The notes: generated by a model from the letters alone, not told the origin. Shown: positions 24,824 to 34,070, counted from the stretch's first letter. The stretch: DNA of 64,000 bases from Streptomyces sp. JB150 (GCF_011193355.1 NZ_CP049780.1:6423798-6487797), one strand, 5' to 3'. Numbers and translations are program-made.

Positions 24824-25914
24824 GCGCACCGGACGAGAGGAGCGAGCCGGACATGTACTGGCCGGGCGAGGAATCCGGCGTGGGCAGCGCCTCGGGCACG
24901 CCCCCCGCGGCAACCTCCGCCACGGACGACGCGGCGCTGCGGGAGCGGCTCGCGGCGGCCGTCGACGCCGTCGACGCGCCCGACGCCGTCTTCGCCGTCT
25001 CCCGGGGCGGCCGGCGCGTCCAGCACTGCGGCGGCACCGCCCCGCCGCCCCCCGTACCGCGGGAGGACCTGCGCTACGAGATCGGCTCGGCCTCGAAGGC
25101 GTTCGCCGGACTGCTGCTCGTCCAGCTGACCCGGCGCGGCCTGCTGACCGGCGGCGAGCCGGCCGCCGCCTGCCTCGATCCGGACCGCCTCCCCGGCCCG
25201 CACCCGGTGACGCTCGCCCACCTCGTCACCCACACCTCCGGGCTGCCCAACCTGCCGCGCGACTTCTACCTGCGCGGCCTGCCCGCCTGGCGCACCAACC
25301 CGTACGCCCGCTACCCGGCCGACCGGGTCACCGACGCCTTCCTGCGCCACCGGCCGCGCCACCGGCCCGGCACCCGGTGGCGGTACTCCAACTTCGGGGT
25401 CGCCGTGTTCGGACAGGCGGTCGCGGCGGCGACCGGCACCTCCTGGGAGGAGCTGCTCACCGCGCACGTGCTCGGCCCGCTCGGACTGCGCGGCACCGCG
25501 CTGCGCGCCGAGGACCCGAAGACCGACGCCGCCGGGCACGGCGCGGACGGCCGTACGCCGGTGCCCCCGTTCGATGCGGGCGGCTTCACGGCGGCGGGCG
25601 CGCTGCGCGCCACCCCGCACGATCTGCTGACCTTCCTCGAAGCCCACCTCGACCCGGAGGGCGTGCCGGGCGCGGTGCGCACACCGGTGCTCCAGCGCGG
25701 TCTGGGGCACCGGCATGTGCACACCGTGTCCTGGTTCCGGCATCCGACGCCGGGCGGGCCGCTGTACTTCCACAGCGGCGCCACCCTCGGCCAGCAGGCC
25801 TTCATCGGCTTCCGGCCCGACACCGGCACGGCCCTGGCCGCGGTGTGCACCCGCCGGTTCCGGCACCGCGACCCGTTCGTCACCACGGCGTACGGGATCC
25901 TCGCGGAGCCGTGA
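24820..25914 (+). CDS. Serine hydrolase, class C beta-lactamase/DD-peptidase fold
   Basis: A 364-residue protein of the beta-lactamase superfamily. The SxxK motif is in EIGSASKAFAGLLL, the YxN motif in RYSNFGVAVFGQ, and the third motif in YFHSGATLGQQ. Family members hydrolyse peptides, esters or beta-lactams through an acyl-serine intermediate. Unlike exported penicillin-binding proteins it has no signal peptide, so it should act in the cytoplasm. The ATG overlaps the upstream stop (ATGA) and the gene ends the operon. In the context of a peptide gene it could be a leader protease or a tailoring hydrolase (inference). Confidence 0.82.
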   Translation: MSAPDERSEPDMYWPGEESGVGSASGTPPAATSATDDAALRERLAAAVDAVDAPDAVFAVSRGGRRVQHCGGTAPPPPVPREDLRYEIGSASKAFAGLLLVQLTRRGLLTGGEPAAACLDPDRLPGPHPVTLAHLVTHTSGLPNLPRDFYLRGLPAWRTNPYARYPADRVTDAFLRHRPRHRPGTRWRYSNFGVAVFGQAVAAATGTSWEELLTAHVLGPLGLRGTALRAEDPKTDAAGHGADGRTPVPPFDAGGFTAAGALRATPHDLLTFLEAHLDPEGVPGAVRTPVLQRGLGHRHVHTVSWFRHPTPGGPLYFHSGATLGQQAFIGFRPDTGTALAAVCTRRFRHRDPFVTTAYGILAEP

Positions 25915-25932
25915 ACCGGCGCTCCGATCCGG

Positions 25933-27306
25933 TTACAGCCGCTGCCAGAGCGCGGGCGTCGTGTCGGGCGCCCACGCGCCCTGCGCCTGGTGCCGCTGGA
26001 GGCACTGGTAGCGCACGCCGGCGACGGTCACGGTGGCCCCCACCTCGTAGACCCGGCCGGACTTCCACGCGTCCGCCGCGGTGCCGTCCTGCGGAGCGGG
26101 CGCGGACTGCTGCGACGCCGTCGTCAGGGTGAGGCCGAAGTCGCCGAGGATCGGGTTGACCGGCTGGTAGAACGTCGTGCCGCCCTCGGTGCAGTTGCCG
26201 CTGCCGCCGGAGGTGACGCCCTGCGCCTGGACGCCCGCCACGTACGGGCCGCCGGAGTCGCCGGGCTCGGCGCACACCGTGGTCTGGGTGAGGCCGTCGA
26301 CGGTGCCCTCGGCGTAGCTGACGCTGACCTCGTGCTGTTCGATGGTGCCGCAGTGCCAGCCGGTGGTCGAGCCCGAACGGCACACCGACGCCCCGACCAG
26401 CGCCTCGACCGACCCGGCGACCTGCACCTTCTGGCCGCCCTCGCCCTTCACGTCCGGGGTCGCGGTCCAGTTCGCGTTGACGGCCACATGCGCCATGTCC
26501 TTGCCGGGGAACGTGGAGGCCTGGAACGTGCCCTGGTCGGCCTGGTTGAAGCCGGTGGTCTTCGCGCCCGCCTTGCCGCAGTGGCCGGCGGTGACGAAGC
26601 CCTGCTGCTGGTCCTTGGTGACGGAGAAGCCGACGGAGCAGCGGGCGGCGCCGTCGATGTAGAAGGCATCACCACCGGTGATGTTCTCGAACAGCCGCGG
26701 CCGGTTCGCCGTCACCCGGACGGCGACCTGTTCCGCACGGAGCCCGGCGGCCGACACGAACGCGGCCCCGGACGCCTGGTCCACGGCCTCCAGCACCACC
26801 CGGTTGCCCGGCACGTCGACGTACCACGTCGGGGAGTCGCGCGTGTCGTACAGGATGTCCGTGCTGTCCAGCCGCGCCTTCACGGCCCGCAGGGCGGCCA
26901 GGGTGTGCGTGACGACCACGGCCTTCGCGCCCTCGGCCTCGATGGCGGGCACGTCCTCGGCGTTGGTGGTCGCCACGGTCAGCTCGCCGGCCACCGGGCC
27001 GCGCAGCCAGGCGCCGGCGAACCGCTCGCCGAGCGCGTTGCGCAGCCTGCCCGCGCGCGCCCCGGCCTCCGCCTCGTTGACCAGCCGCTCCCGCGCCTGC
27101 GTCGACGTCAGCCTCAGGTCCCGCTGCAGCGCGAGGAGCACCTGCTGCGACGGCTTGTCGGCACCGAGGGTCTGGGCCGCCGTGGCGACGGAACCGGCGG
27201 AGGGCTCCGGATCGGCCGCCTCGGCCGTGGGGATCGCGGCGAGGACGAGCGCGCCGAGCACGGTGAGCGCGGCCCCGTGCCGGGCAACGGTGTGTCTGTG
27301 GGCCAT
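25933..27306 (-). CDS. sprC: Streptogrisin C-like secreted serine protease with chitin-binding tail
   Basis: A 457-residue S1 family endopeptidase. It has a Sec signal peptide (ALTVLGALVLAAIPTAEA), an alpha-lytic-protease-type pro-region of ~170 residues, then the mature domain starting near residue 200 (ITGGDAFYIDGAARCSVGFSV). The triad is visible as His in VTAGHCGKAG, Asp in FPGKDMAHVAVN and Ser in AEPGDSGGPYV. A short linker (QSAPAPQDGT) leads to a C-terminal CBM5/12 module (AWKSGRVYEVGATVTVAG, then YQCLQRHQAQGAWAP). Length and domain order match streptogrisin C. It acts outside the cell on protein, perhaps at chitin surfaces. The gene converges on the serine hydrolase, 18 bp away. Confidence 0.92.
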   Translation of the reverse strand: MAHRHTVARHGAALTVLGALVLAAIPTAEAADPEPSAGSVATAAQTLGADKPSQQVLLALQRDLRLTSTQARERLVNEAEAGARAGRLRNALGERFAGAWLRGPVAGELTVATTNAEDVPAIEAEGAKAVVVTHTLAALRAVKARLDSTDILYDTRDSPTWYVDVPGNRVVLEAVDQASGAAFVSAAGLRAEQVAVRVTANRPRLFENITGGDAFYIDGAARCSVGFSVTKDQQQGFVTAGHCGKAGAKTTGFNQADQGTFQASTFPGKDMAHVAVNANWTATPDVKGEGGQKVQVAGSVEALVGASVCRSGSTTGWHCGTIEQHEVSVSYAEGTVDGLTQTTVCAEPGDSGGPYVAGVQAQGVTSGGSGNCTEGGTTFYQPVNPILGDFGLTLTTASQQSAPAPQDGTAADAWKSGRVYEVGATVTVAGVRYQCLQRHQAQGAWAPDTTPALWQRL

Positions 27307-27571
27307 TCGAGCTGTCTCCTTCGCTCCTGGGGAAGCTGCCGTGAGGCCATAGGCCTTGCCGCGGCGGCCCGCCGGGATGTCGCGTGCGGCGCGCTTTCGC
27401 GCTTTTGGTGACGCCTCGGAGCGCCATGTGCAGTAGGGCGCTGCGAGGCGGAGCGGGGCGCTCCTAGGCGGACCGGGGCGCCCTGAGGCGGAGCGGGGGC
27501 GCCCTGAGGCGGACCGGGGCGAGGGCAGGAGGGCGGGCCGAGGCGGGCAGGGGGGCGGGACGGGGCCGGTG
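27307..27571. other. Intergenic region between phoD and sprC-like genes
   Basis: Both neighbours are on the minus strand. The right part (27438-27518) is a tandem repeat array. The left part upstream of 27306 is the presumed protease promoter, but no clear boxes are seen. Confidence 0.4.
27438..27518. repeat. Four copies of a ~20-bp tandem repeat
   Basis: Four imperfect units begin at 27438, 27458, 27478 and 27499. Each has the form GCGCnCnnAGGCGGAnCGGG and they alternate GAGCGGG and GACCGGG ends. The array lies downstream of phoD. Confidence 0.8.
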
Positions 27572-29236
27572 TCACGCCGGTGTGAGCCCGGGGTTCCCCA
27601 CCTCGGTGACGAACGACGCGGCCGTCGTGACGGGCGCGCCGGGCGTCGACACGGCCGGGATCGTCCGGAAGTCGGCCTCCGCCCGGGCCCGGTCCAGCCG
27701 CACCCGGAGGTAGCCGCGCCTGCCGTCGTAGAACTTCATGTGCGGGTTGGCCCGCAGGTGCGACTCCCAGTTGGGCAGCCTGGCCGCGCCGTCCTTGCCG
27801 CTGGTGATGGAGGTGCAGGCGAGTTCCGTGCCGAGGTTGCGGGAGGCCGGGTCGTCGAAGTCGTCCTTGATGTCGAGGGCATAGCTGACGTGGACGTCTC
27901 CGGTGAGGACGAGCCAGTTGGCGAGTCCGGCGGCCTTCGCCCCGGCGACGACCCGGTTGCGTGAGGCGCGGTAGCCGTCCCAGGCGTCCATGGAGACCTT
28001 CGGCGGGTTGGTCACGTCGAAGTTGCGCTGGCTGAACAGCACCTGCTGGGGCATCACGGTCCACAGCGCCCCGGAGTCGTGCCAGCCGTCGATCAGCCAG
28101 CGTTCCTGCTCGGCGCCGGTGAGGGTGCGCGCCGGGTCGTCGGACTCGGGGCCCGGGACGTGCGGGCGGTCGCCGTAGGCCTGGTCGGAGCGGTACTGGC
28201 GGGTGTCGAGCAGGTCGAACTGGGCGAGGGTGCCCCAGTGGAGGCGGCGGTACAGCCGGGCGTCCGGGCCCTGGGGGAGCTGCGCGGAGCGCAGCGGCTG
28301 GTTCTCCCAGTACGCGCGGTAGGCGGCGGCCCGCCGCAGCAGGAACTGCTCGGGCGGGCTGCCGTTCTCGTCGAAGGGGCCCGCGTAGTTGTTCTCGGTC
28401 TCGTGGTCGTCCCAGGTGACCACGAAGGGGTGCGTGGCGTGCGCGGCCTGCAGGTCGGCGTCGGTCTTGTACAGGGCGTACCGCATCCGGTAGTCCGCCA
28501 GGGTCATGGTCTCCCGGTTGAAGACGTCCGGGAGCGTGCCGTCGGCGTACCGGCGCTCGCCGCCGGCGGAGTTGACGGCGTACTCGTACAGGTAGTCGCC
28601 GAGGTGGAAGACGAGGTCGACGTCCTCGTTCGCCAGGTGCCGGTAGGCGGTGTAGTAGCCGTCGTGGTACGCCTGGCAGGCGACGGCGGCCAGGCGCAGG
28701 GACGCGACGGGGGTGCCGGTGTCCGGCGCGGTGTGGGTGCGGCCCACCGGGCTGATCCAGGCCCCGGTGCGGAACCGGTAGTAGTACGGGGTGCCCGGGT
28801 CCAGGCCCTTGACGTCGACGTGCACGCTGTGGCCGTACTCCGGGTAGGCCAGGGCGACGCCGTCGCGCACGACGACGGCGAACCACTCGTCGAGGGCGAC
28901 CTCCCACTGCACGGCGATCCGCTGCTGTCCGAGTCCGCCGTCCGGCTCGTACGGGGTGGGCGCGAGCCGGGTCCACAGCACGACCGAGTCCGGCAGCGGA
29001 TCGCCGGAGGCGACCCCCAGGGTGAAGGGGTCCTCGGTGATCCGGGCGGCGTCGAGCTGCGGGGCGGCCATCGCGCCCCGCGCGGGCAGGCCGGTGCCGA
29101 AGGCCAGGGTGGCGGCCGCGGCGGCGACGGTGAACAAGCGGCGGCGGGCGAGGTGCGGGACCGCGGCACGCCATACGGCGTCGGTGGGGGCCGAGGGATG
29201 CTCGGGCAGGCCTGTGCGACGGCCGGTGGGCGCCAT
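27572..29236 (-). CDS. phoD: Tat-exported alkaline phosphatase D (PhoD) family protein
   Basis: A 554-residue PhoD family phosphatase. The twin-arginine signal is HLARRRLFTVAAAAATLAFG with cleavage near AMAAP. The PhoD N-terminal domain includes FTLGVASGDPLPDSVVLWTRL. Metal-binding blocks are VFHLGDYLYEY, VTWDDHETENNYAG, and VLTGDVHVSYA. The enzyme releases phosphate from mono- and diesters outside the cell using Ca/Fe. The start is ATG 29236, which has GAGAGGA before it; upstream in-frame ATGs at 29251-29254 lack one. A single GGTCACGAAGG motif upstream resembles half a PHO box, so phosphate control is possible but unproven. Confidence 0.9.
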   Translation of the reverse strand: MAPTGRRTGLPEHPSAPTDAVWRAAVPHLARRRLFTVAAAAATLAFGTGLPARGAMAAPQLDAARITEDPFTLGVASGDPLPDSVVLWTRLAPTPYEPDGGLGQQRIAVQWEVALDEWFAVVVRDGVALAYPEYGHSVHVDVKGLDPGTPYYYRFRTGAWISPVGRTHTAPDTGTPVASLRLAAVACQAYHDGYYTAYRHLANEDVDLVFHLGDYLYEYAVNSAGGERRYADGTLPDVFNRETMTLADYRMRYALYKTDADLQAAHATHPFVVTWDDHETENNYAGPFDENGSPPEQFLLRRAAAYRAYWENQPLRSAQLPQGPDARLYRRLHWGTLAQFDLLDTRQYRSDQAYGDRPHVPGPESDDPARTLTGAEQERWLIDGWHDSGALWTVMPQQVLFSQRNFDVTNPPKVSMDAWDGYRASRNRVVAGAKAAGLANWLVLTGDVHVSYALDIKDDFDDPASRNLGTELACTSITSGKDGAARLPNWESHLRANPHMKFYDGRRGYLRVRLDRARAEADFRTIPAVSTPGAPVTTAASFVTEVGNPGLTPA

Positions 29237-29412
29237 CTGATGTCCTCTCATCACGCGGAGTACGCATGCTAAGCAGACAAAATGGGCAATTCAGGCACGC
29301 CTTGCGGTGGCGTCACACGGGGGACGTACGGACTGGTGCTCGAGCGCCTTCGTGACCTTTAATTGCCACCGCTATGCAACAACGCGAAAACGGCAACAAG
29401 GGTGTGAGGTCC

Positions 29413-30999
29413 ATGACGGCCCGACGGATACGAGGTGCCGCCGTCACGGCGGCGTTGACCGCCGGGGTCGCCGCCTGCTCGGCACCCGGCGGCGGGACGG
29501 ACGACGCGAAGGCCGCCGACTCCGTCGTCATCGGCGTGGCCACCGAGCCGGAGACCCTCAGCCCGCTGCTCGGCTACGGCAAGGACGGCAACTCCAAGAT
29601 CTTCGACGGGCTGCTCGCCCGCGACGCCGGCCTGAAGCTGAAGCCGGCCCTCGCCACCGCGCTGCCGAAGATCACCGACGGCGGCCGCACGTACACCTAC
29701 ACCCTGCGCGACGGGGTCGAGTTCAGCGACGGCGAACCGCTGACCGCCGACGACGTCGTCTTCACCTACCGGACCGTCCTCGACGCCAAGACCAACAACA
29801 CCGCCAAGAGCGAGCTGGACGCCGTCGACAGCGTCACGGCACGCGGCGACGACACGGTCGTCTTCCGCCTGAAGTACCCCTACGCGCCCTTCGCCGCCCG
29901 CACGGTCCTGCCCATCGTCCCCGAGCACATCGCCGGGAAGCAGGACCCCAACACCGGCTCCTTCAACACCGAGCCCGTCGGCACCGGACCGTACGTCCTC
30001 GCCGACTGGCGCAAGGGCGAGAAGCTCACCTTCAAGGCCAACCCCCGCTACTGGGGCCCCGAGCCGAAGGTGAAGACCTTCACCATGGCGGTCATCGCCG
30101 ACGACGACGTCCGCGCCACCCGGCTGCGCTCCGGCGACCTCGACGGCGCCGTCCTGCCGCCCAACCTCGCCGCCACCTTCGCCGAGGACGGCGACAAGCG
30201 GACGTACGAGGCGAAGTCCTACGACTTCCGGGCCGTCACCCTCCCCAGCGACGGACCCGTCACCGGCGACCGGGCGATCCGGCGGGCCCTCGACGCCGCC
30301 GTGGACCGCCGGGCCATGGTCGACAAGATCCTCGACGGCGCGGGCCGCCCCGCCTACGGGCCGCTGCCCACCGACGACCCCGCGTTCGACCCCGCCGTCG
30401 AACGCGACCGCGACCTCGCCAAGGCGGACGAGATCCTCGACAAGGCCGGCTGGAAGCCCGGCGGCGACGGCGTCCGCGCCAAGGACGGCCGCCGCGCCTC
30501 CTTCACCCTGCTCTACCCCTCCGGCGACAAGGTCCGCCAGGACCACGCCCTCGCCTACGCCTCCGACGCCAAGAAGGCCGGCATCGAGGTGAAGGTGGAG
30601 AGCGCCACCTGGGAGGTCATCGAGCCGCGCATGGGCAAGGACGCGGTCCTCGCCGGCTTCGGCAGCGTCGGCGACCCCGACTTCGGCCTGTACACCCTGC
30701 TGCACTCCTCCCTCGCCGGCGACGGCTTCAACAACATGGCCCGCTACCGCAACCCGGCCGTGGACAAGGCCCTCGACACCGGCCGCCGCACCCAGGACCC
30801 GGGCCGGCGCGAGGCCGCCTACGGCACGGTCCAGCGCGCCCTCGTCGACGACCCCGGCTACACCTTCCTCACCCACATCGACCACGTGTACGTGCTCGCC
30901 GACCGCTGGGACGGCCTGACCACCCAGCTGGAGCCGCACGAGCACGGCTTCGCCAGCGGCCCCTGGTGGAACATCGAGGACTGGCGGCCGAAGCGATGA
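29413..30999 (+). CDS. ABC transporter substrate-binding lipoprotein (family 5, peptide/nickel type)
   Basis: A 528-residue family 5 extracellular solute-binding protein. The lipoprotein signal ends in the lipobox VAACSAPGGG. Family blocks follow: EPETLSPLLGYGKDGNSKIFDGL, TYTYTLRDGVEFSDGEPLTADDVVFTY, and the signature PVGTGPYVLADW. These proteins capture peptides, nickel complexes or similar ligands outside the membrane. ATG 29413 is preferred over ATG 29374 because GTGAGG precedes it. It heads a five-gene importer operon, and its stop overlaps the permease start. Confidence 0.9.
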   Translation: MTARRIRGAAVTAALTAGVAACSAPGGGTDDAKAADSVVIGVATEPETLSPLLGYGKDGNSKIFDGLLARDAGLKLKPALATALPKITDGGRTYTYTLRDGVEFSDGEPLTADDVVFTYRTVLDAKTNNTAKSELDAVDSVTARGDDTVVFRLKYPYAPFAARTVLPIVPEHIAGKQDPNTGSFNTEPVGTGPYVLADWRKGEKLTFKANPRYWGPEPKVKTFTMAVIADDDVRATRLRSGDLDGAVLPPNLAATFAEDGDKRTYEAKSYDFRAVTLPSDGPVTGDRAIRRALDAAVDRRAMVDKILDGAGRPAYGPLPTDDPAFDPAVERDRDLAKADEILDKAGWKPGGDGVRAKDGRRASFTLLYPSGDKVRQDHALAYASDAKKAGIEVKVESATWEVIEPRMGKDAVLAGFGSVGDPDFGLYTLLHSSLAGDGFNNMARYRNPAVDKALDTGRRTQDPGRREAAYGTVQRALVDDPGYTFLTHIDHVYVLADRWDGLTTQLEPHEHGFASGPWWNIEDWRPKR

Positions 31000-31988
31000 G
31001 GACGCCCCCCTGGGGGGCGATGGCACGCCTGGCGGGACGACGGGCCCTGTTCGCGGGGCCCGTCCTCCTCGCCGTCACCTTCGGCGTGTTCGCCATCGCC
31101 GCCGCCTCCCCGTTCGACCCCGTCAAGGCCTACGCCGGCACCGCCGCGCTCGGCGCCGACCAGGAGACCCTGGACCGGCTGCGCGCCAACCTCGGCGTGG
31201 ACCAGCCGTTCTGGACCCGCTGGTGGGACTGGCTGACCGCCGCCCTCACCGGCGACCTCGGCCACTCCACCGTGCTGCGCCAGCCGGTCACCCAGGTCAT
31301 CGGCGAACGCCTGGTGTGGTCGGCGCTGCTGTGCGCGGTCGCGTTCGCCGTCGCCGTACTGCTCGGCACGGTGCTCGGCGTGCTCGCCGCCCGCCGCCCC
31401 GGCTCCCTCGTGGACCGCGCCGTCAGCGCGCTCGCCTACCTCCTGGAGGCCGCCCCGGTCTTCTGGATCGCGCTGCTCGCCGTCTGGCTGTTCGCCCTGC
31501 GCTGGGACCTCCTCCCGGCGGGCGGCCTCACCGACACCGCCAGCCGGCAGGTCACCTTCGGGCAGGTCACGAGCCACCTGGTGCTGCCCGCCGGGGTGCT
31601 CGCCGTCTCCCAGCTGCCCTGGTTCACGCTCTACGTCCGCCAGGGCGTCGGCGACGCACTCGCCGAGGACCCGGTGCGCGGCGCCCGCGCCCGGGGCCTG
31701 GCCGAACGCACCGTGCTGCTCGGCCACGCCCTGCGCTCCGGACTGCTGCCCGTGCTCACCCTGATCGGCTCCCGCGTGCCCGAACTCATCACCGGCGCCC
31801 TGCTGGTGGAGAGCGTCTTCAGCTGGCCCGGCATCGCCGCCGCCACCGTCCAGGCGGCCACCGCCGTCGACTTCCCGCTGCTGGCCGCCCTCACCACGCT
31901 CGCCACCGCCGCCGTCCTCGTCGGCAACCTGCTCGCCGACCTGCTCTACGGACTGTTCGACCCGAGGGTGAAGCTCAGTGACATGTGA
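30996..31988 (+). CDS. ABC transporter permease (DppB/NikB type)
   Basis: A 330-residue membrane protein with an N-terminal helix (ALFAGPVLLAVTFGVFAIAAA), a large external loop and five more helices. The EAA-like coupling loop is EDPVRGARARGLAERTVLLGHALRSG. It is one half of the transmembrane channel of the importer. The ATG overlaps the upstream stop, and the end overlaps the next permease gene by 11 bp. Confidence 0.9.
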   Translation: MRTPPWGAMARLAGRRALFAGPVLLAVTFGVFAIAAASPFDPVKAYAGTAALGADQETLDRLRANLGVDQPFWTRWWDWLTAALTGDLGHSTVLRQPVTQVIGERLVWSALLCAVAFAVAVLLGTVLGVLAARRPGSLVDRAVSALAYLLEAAPVFWIALLAVWLFALRWDLLPAGGLTDTASRQVTFGQVTSHLVLPAGVLAVSQLPWFTLYVRQGVGDALAEDPVRGARARGLAERTVLLGHALRSGLLPVLTLIGSRVPELITGALLVESVFSWPGIAAATVQAATAVDFPLLAALTTLATAAVLVGNLLADLLYGLFDPRVKLSDM

Positions 31989-32883
31989 CGCACCGGCGCC
32001 CGCCGCGGCGAAGTCCCCGGCCGGGCGCGCCTGGCGGTCGTACGGCACGAACCGCCGCACCAGCCGCGCCCTGCGGGTCCGCGTCTCGGCCGCCGTGCTG
32101 GCCGCGACCGTCCTCGCCGTGCTGCTCGTCCCGCCCCTGGCCCAGCTCGACCAGCAGGCCGTCGACCTGGCCGCCAAGCTGGAGGCGCCCTCCTGGGAGC
32201 ACCCGTTCGGCACCGACGACGTCGGCCGCGACCTGCTGCTGCGCTGCGTCTACGGGCTGCGGGTCTCGCTGCTCGTCGGCGTGGCCGCGGCGCTCACCGC
32301 CACCGTCGTCGGCACCGCCGTCGGCGCCACCGCCGGAGCACTCGGCGGCTGGGCCGACCGCGCCGTCATGCGGGTCGTCGACACCGTCTCCTCCGTGCCG
32401 CACCTGCTGCTCGGCATCTTCATCGTCGCCATGTTCCGGCCCGGCGTCTGGCCCGTGGTGGTCTCCGTCGCCCTCACCCACTGGCTGTCCACCGCGCGGA
32501 TCGTGCGCGCCGAGGTGCTGTCGCTGCGCTCCCGGCCGTACATCGACGCCGCCGTCAGCGGGGGAGCGTCCCGGTGGCGGGTGACCGTACGGCACCTGCT
32601 GCCCGCCGTGCTGCCGCAGGCCGCGCTCGCCGCCGTCCTGATGGTGCCGCACGCCATGTGGCACGAGTCCGCGCTGTCCTTCCTCGGCCTCGGCCTGCCC
32701 ACCCACACCGCGAGCCTCGGCAACCTCATCCAGAGCGCCCGCGGCTCCCTGCTCGCCGGGCAGTGGTGGCCCACCCTCTTCCCCGGCCTGTTCATCATCC
32801 TGCCCACCCTCGCCATCGCCGGACTCGCCGGCGCCTGGCGGGAGCGGATCAACCCCCGCCGCCGATCGGAGCTGATGCTGTGA
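31978..32883 (+). CDS. ABC transporter permease (DppC/NikC type)
   Basis: A 301-residue second permease with a helix near residues 37-55 (VSAAVLAATVLAVLLVPPL). The DppC family motif HPFGTDDVGRDLLLRCVYGLRVSL is present, as is the coupling loop RSRPYIDAAVSGGASRWRVTVRHLLPAV. The GTG at 31978 lies inside the end of the previous gene. It pairs with the upstream permease to form the channel. Confidence 0.9.
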   Translation: MTCDAPAPAAAKSPAGRAWRSYGTNRRTSRALRVRVSAAVLAATVLAVLLVPPLAQLDQQAVDLAAKLEAPSWEHPFGTDDVGRDLLLRCVYGLRVSLLVGVAAALTATVVGTAVGATAGALGGWADRAVMRVVDTVSSVPHLLLGIFIVAMFRPGVWPVVVSVALTHWLSTARIVRAEVLSLRSRPYIDAAVSGGASRWRVTVRHLLPAVLPQAALAAVLMVPHAMWHESALSFLGLGLPTHTASLGNLIQSARGSLLAGQWWPTLFPGLFIILPTLAIAGLAGAWRERINPRRRSELML

Positions 32884-34070
32884 GCGAGCGCGCCCCCGCC
32901 CCCGTCCTGTCGGTGCACGGTCTGTCGGTGCGTTTCCTGATGCCCGGCGGACGCGGTGTCGCCGCCGTGACCGACGCCCACTTCGACGTCGCGCCCGGCG
33001 AGTGCCTGGCGCTCATCGGCGAGAGCGGCTGCGGCAAGTCCGTGCTGGCCTCCGCCCTGCTCGGACTGCTGCCCGGCAACGCCCAGGTCGCCGGACAGGC
33101 CCTCCTCGGCGACCTCGACCTGCTCGCCGCCGACGAGCGGACCCTCGCCCGCACCGTCCGCGGCCGCCTCGTCGGTCTCGTCCCGCAGAGCCCGGCCGCG
33201 CACCTCACCCCCGTGCGCACCATCCGCTCCCAGCTGGAGGAGACGGTCGCCGCGCTCACCCCGGTGCGCGGCCGGGACGCCCTGCGCGCCGCCGCCGAAC
33301 GGGCCGCCGAGCGCGCCGCGTTCCCGGCCGGCCACCTCGACCGCTACCCGCACGAACTCTCCGGCGGCCTCGCCCAGCGCGCCGCCACCGCACTCGCCCT
33401 CGTCGGCGACGCCCCGCTGCTGCTCGCCGACGAGCCGACCACCGGCCTCGACCGCGACCTCGTCGACCGCACCGTCGACGAGCTGCGGCGGCATGTCGAC
33501 GAGGGGGCCTGGGGTGGCGAGAGGGCCAGGAGGGCCGCGGAGGCGGCGGGCGGCGCGACGGCCGAGGTCGCGGAGCAGGCCAAGGGTGCCAAGAAGGCCG
33601 AAGGGGCCGAGAGGGCCAAGGGCGCCGAGAAGGCCGAAGGGGCCGAGACGGCCGAGGGCGCCGAGGGTACGGCAAAGGCCGAGGGACCCGTCGCCTCCAC
33701 CGGGCGCGCGCTGCTGGTGATCACGCACGACCTGGCCGCCGCCGAACGCATCGCCGACCGCGTCGCCGTGATGTACGCGGGCCGCATCGTCGAACTCGCC
33801 GACGCCGCCGCCTTCTTCGGCGCGCCCGGCCCCCGCCACCCCTACAGCCGCGGTCTCCTCGACGCCCTGCCCGACCGCGCCTTCACCCCCATCCCCGGCA
33901 TGCCCCCGGAACTCGGCGACCTCCCCGACGGCTGCGCCTTCGCCCCGCGCTGCGCCCGCGCCACCGAGGTCTGCGGCACCCCGCCGCCGGGCGGCGCCGT
34001 CGCCTGTCACCACCCGTACGCGGTCGAGGACGTCCGGGACACCACCCGCGTGGGAGACCTCCGTGCCTGA
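32880..34070 (+). CDS. ABC transporter ATP-binding protein (DppD type) with a repeat insertion
   Basis: A 396-residue ATPase. Walker A is GESGCGKSV, the signature is ELSGGLAQRAATALAL, Walker B is PLLLADEPTTGLD, and the H-loop is LVITHDL. The C-terminal oligopeptide-transporter domain reads GPRHPYSRGLLDALPDRAF and ends with a Cys cluster (CAFAPRCARATEVCGTPPPGGAVACHH) that can bind an Fe-S cluster in this family. Between the D-loop (about residue 200) and the H-loop, where ordinary ATPases have ~15 residues, there are ~65 extra residues of Lys/Ala/Glu/Gly repeats. The start is GTG at 32880, overlapping the upstream stop. Confidence 0.88.
   Translation: MSERAPAPVLSVHGLSVRFLMPGGRGVAAVTDAHFDVAPGECLALIGESGCGKSVLASALLGLLPGNAQVAGQALLGDLDLLAADERTLARTVRGRLVGLVPQSPAAHLTPVRTIRSQLEETVAALTPVRGRDALRAAAERAAERAAFPAGHLDRYPHELSGGLAQRAATALALVGDAPLLLADEPTTGLDRDLVDRTVDELRRHVDEGAWGGERARRAAEAAGGATAEVAEQAKGAKKAEGAERAKGAEKAEGAETAEGAEGTAKAEGPVASTGRALLVITHDLAAAERIADRVAVMYAGRIVELADAAAFFGAPGPRHPYSRGLLDALPDRAFTPIPGMPPELGDLPDGCAFAPRCARATEVCGTPPPGGAVACHHPYAVEDVRDTTRVGDLRA
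33585..33656 (+). repeat. 36-bp tandem repeat inside the ABC ATPase gene
   Basis: Two 36-bp units (33585-33620, 33621-33656) encode GAKKAEGAERAK and GAEKAEGAETAE, with a partial third copy after them. They form the core of the D-loop to H-loop insertion. Confidence 0.85.
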
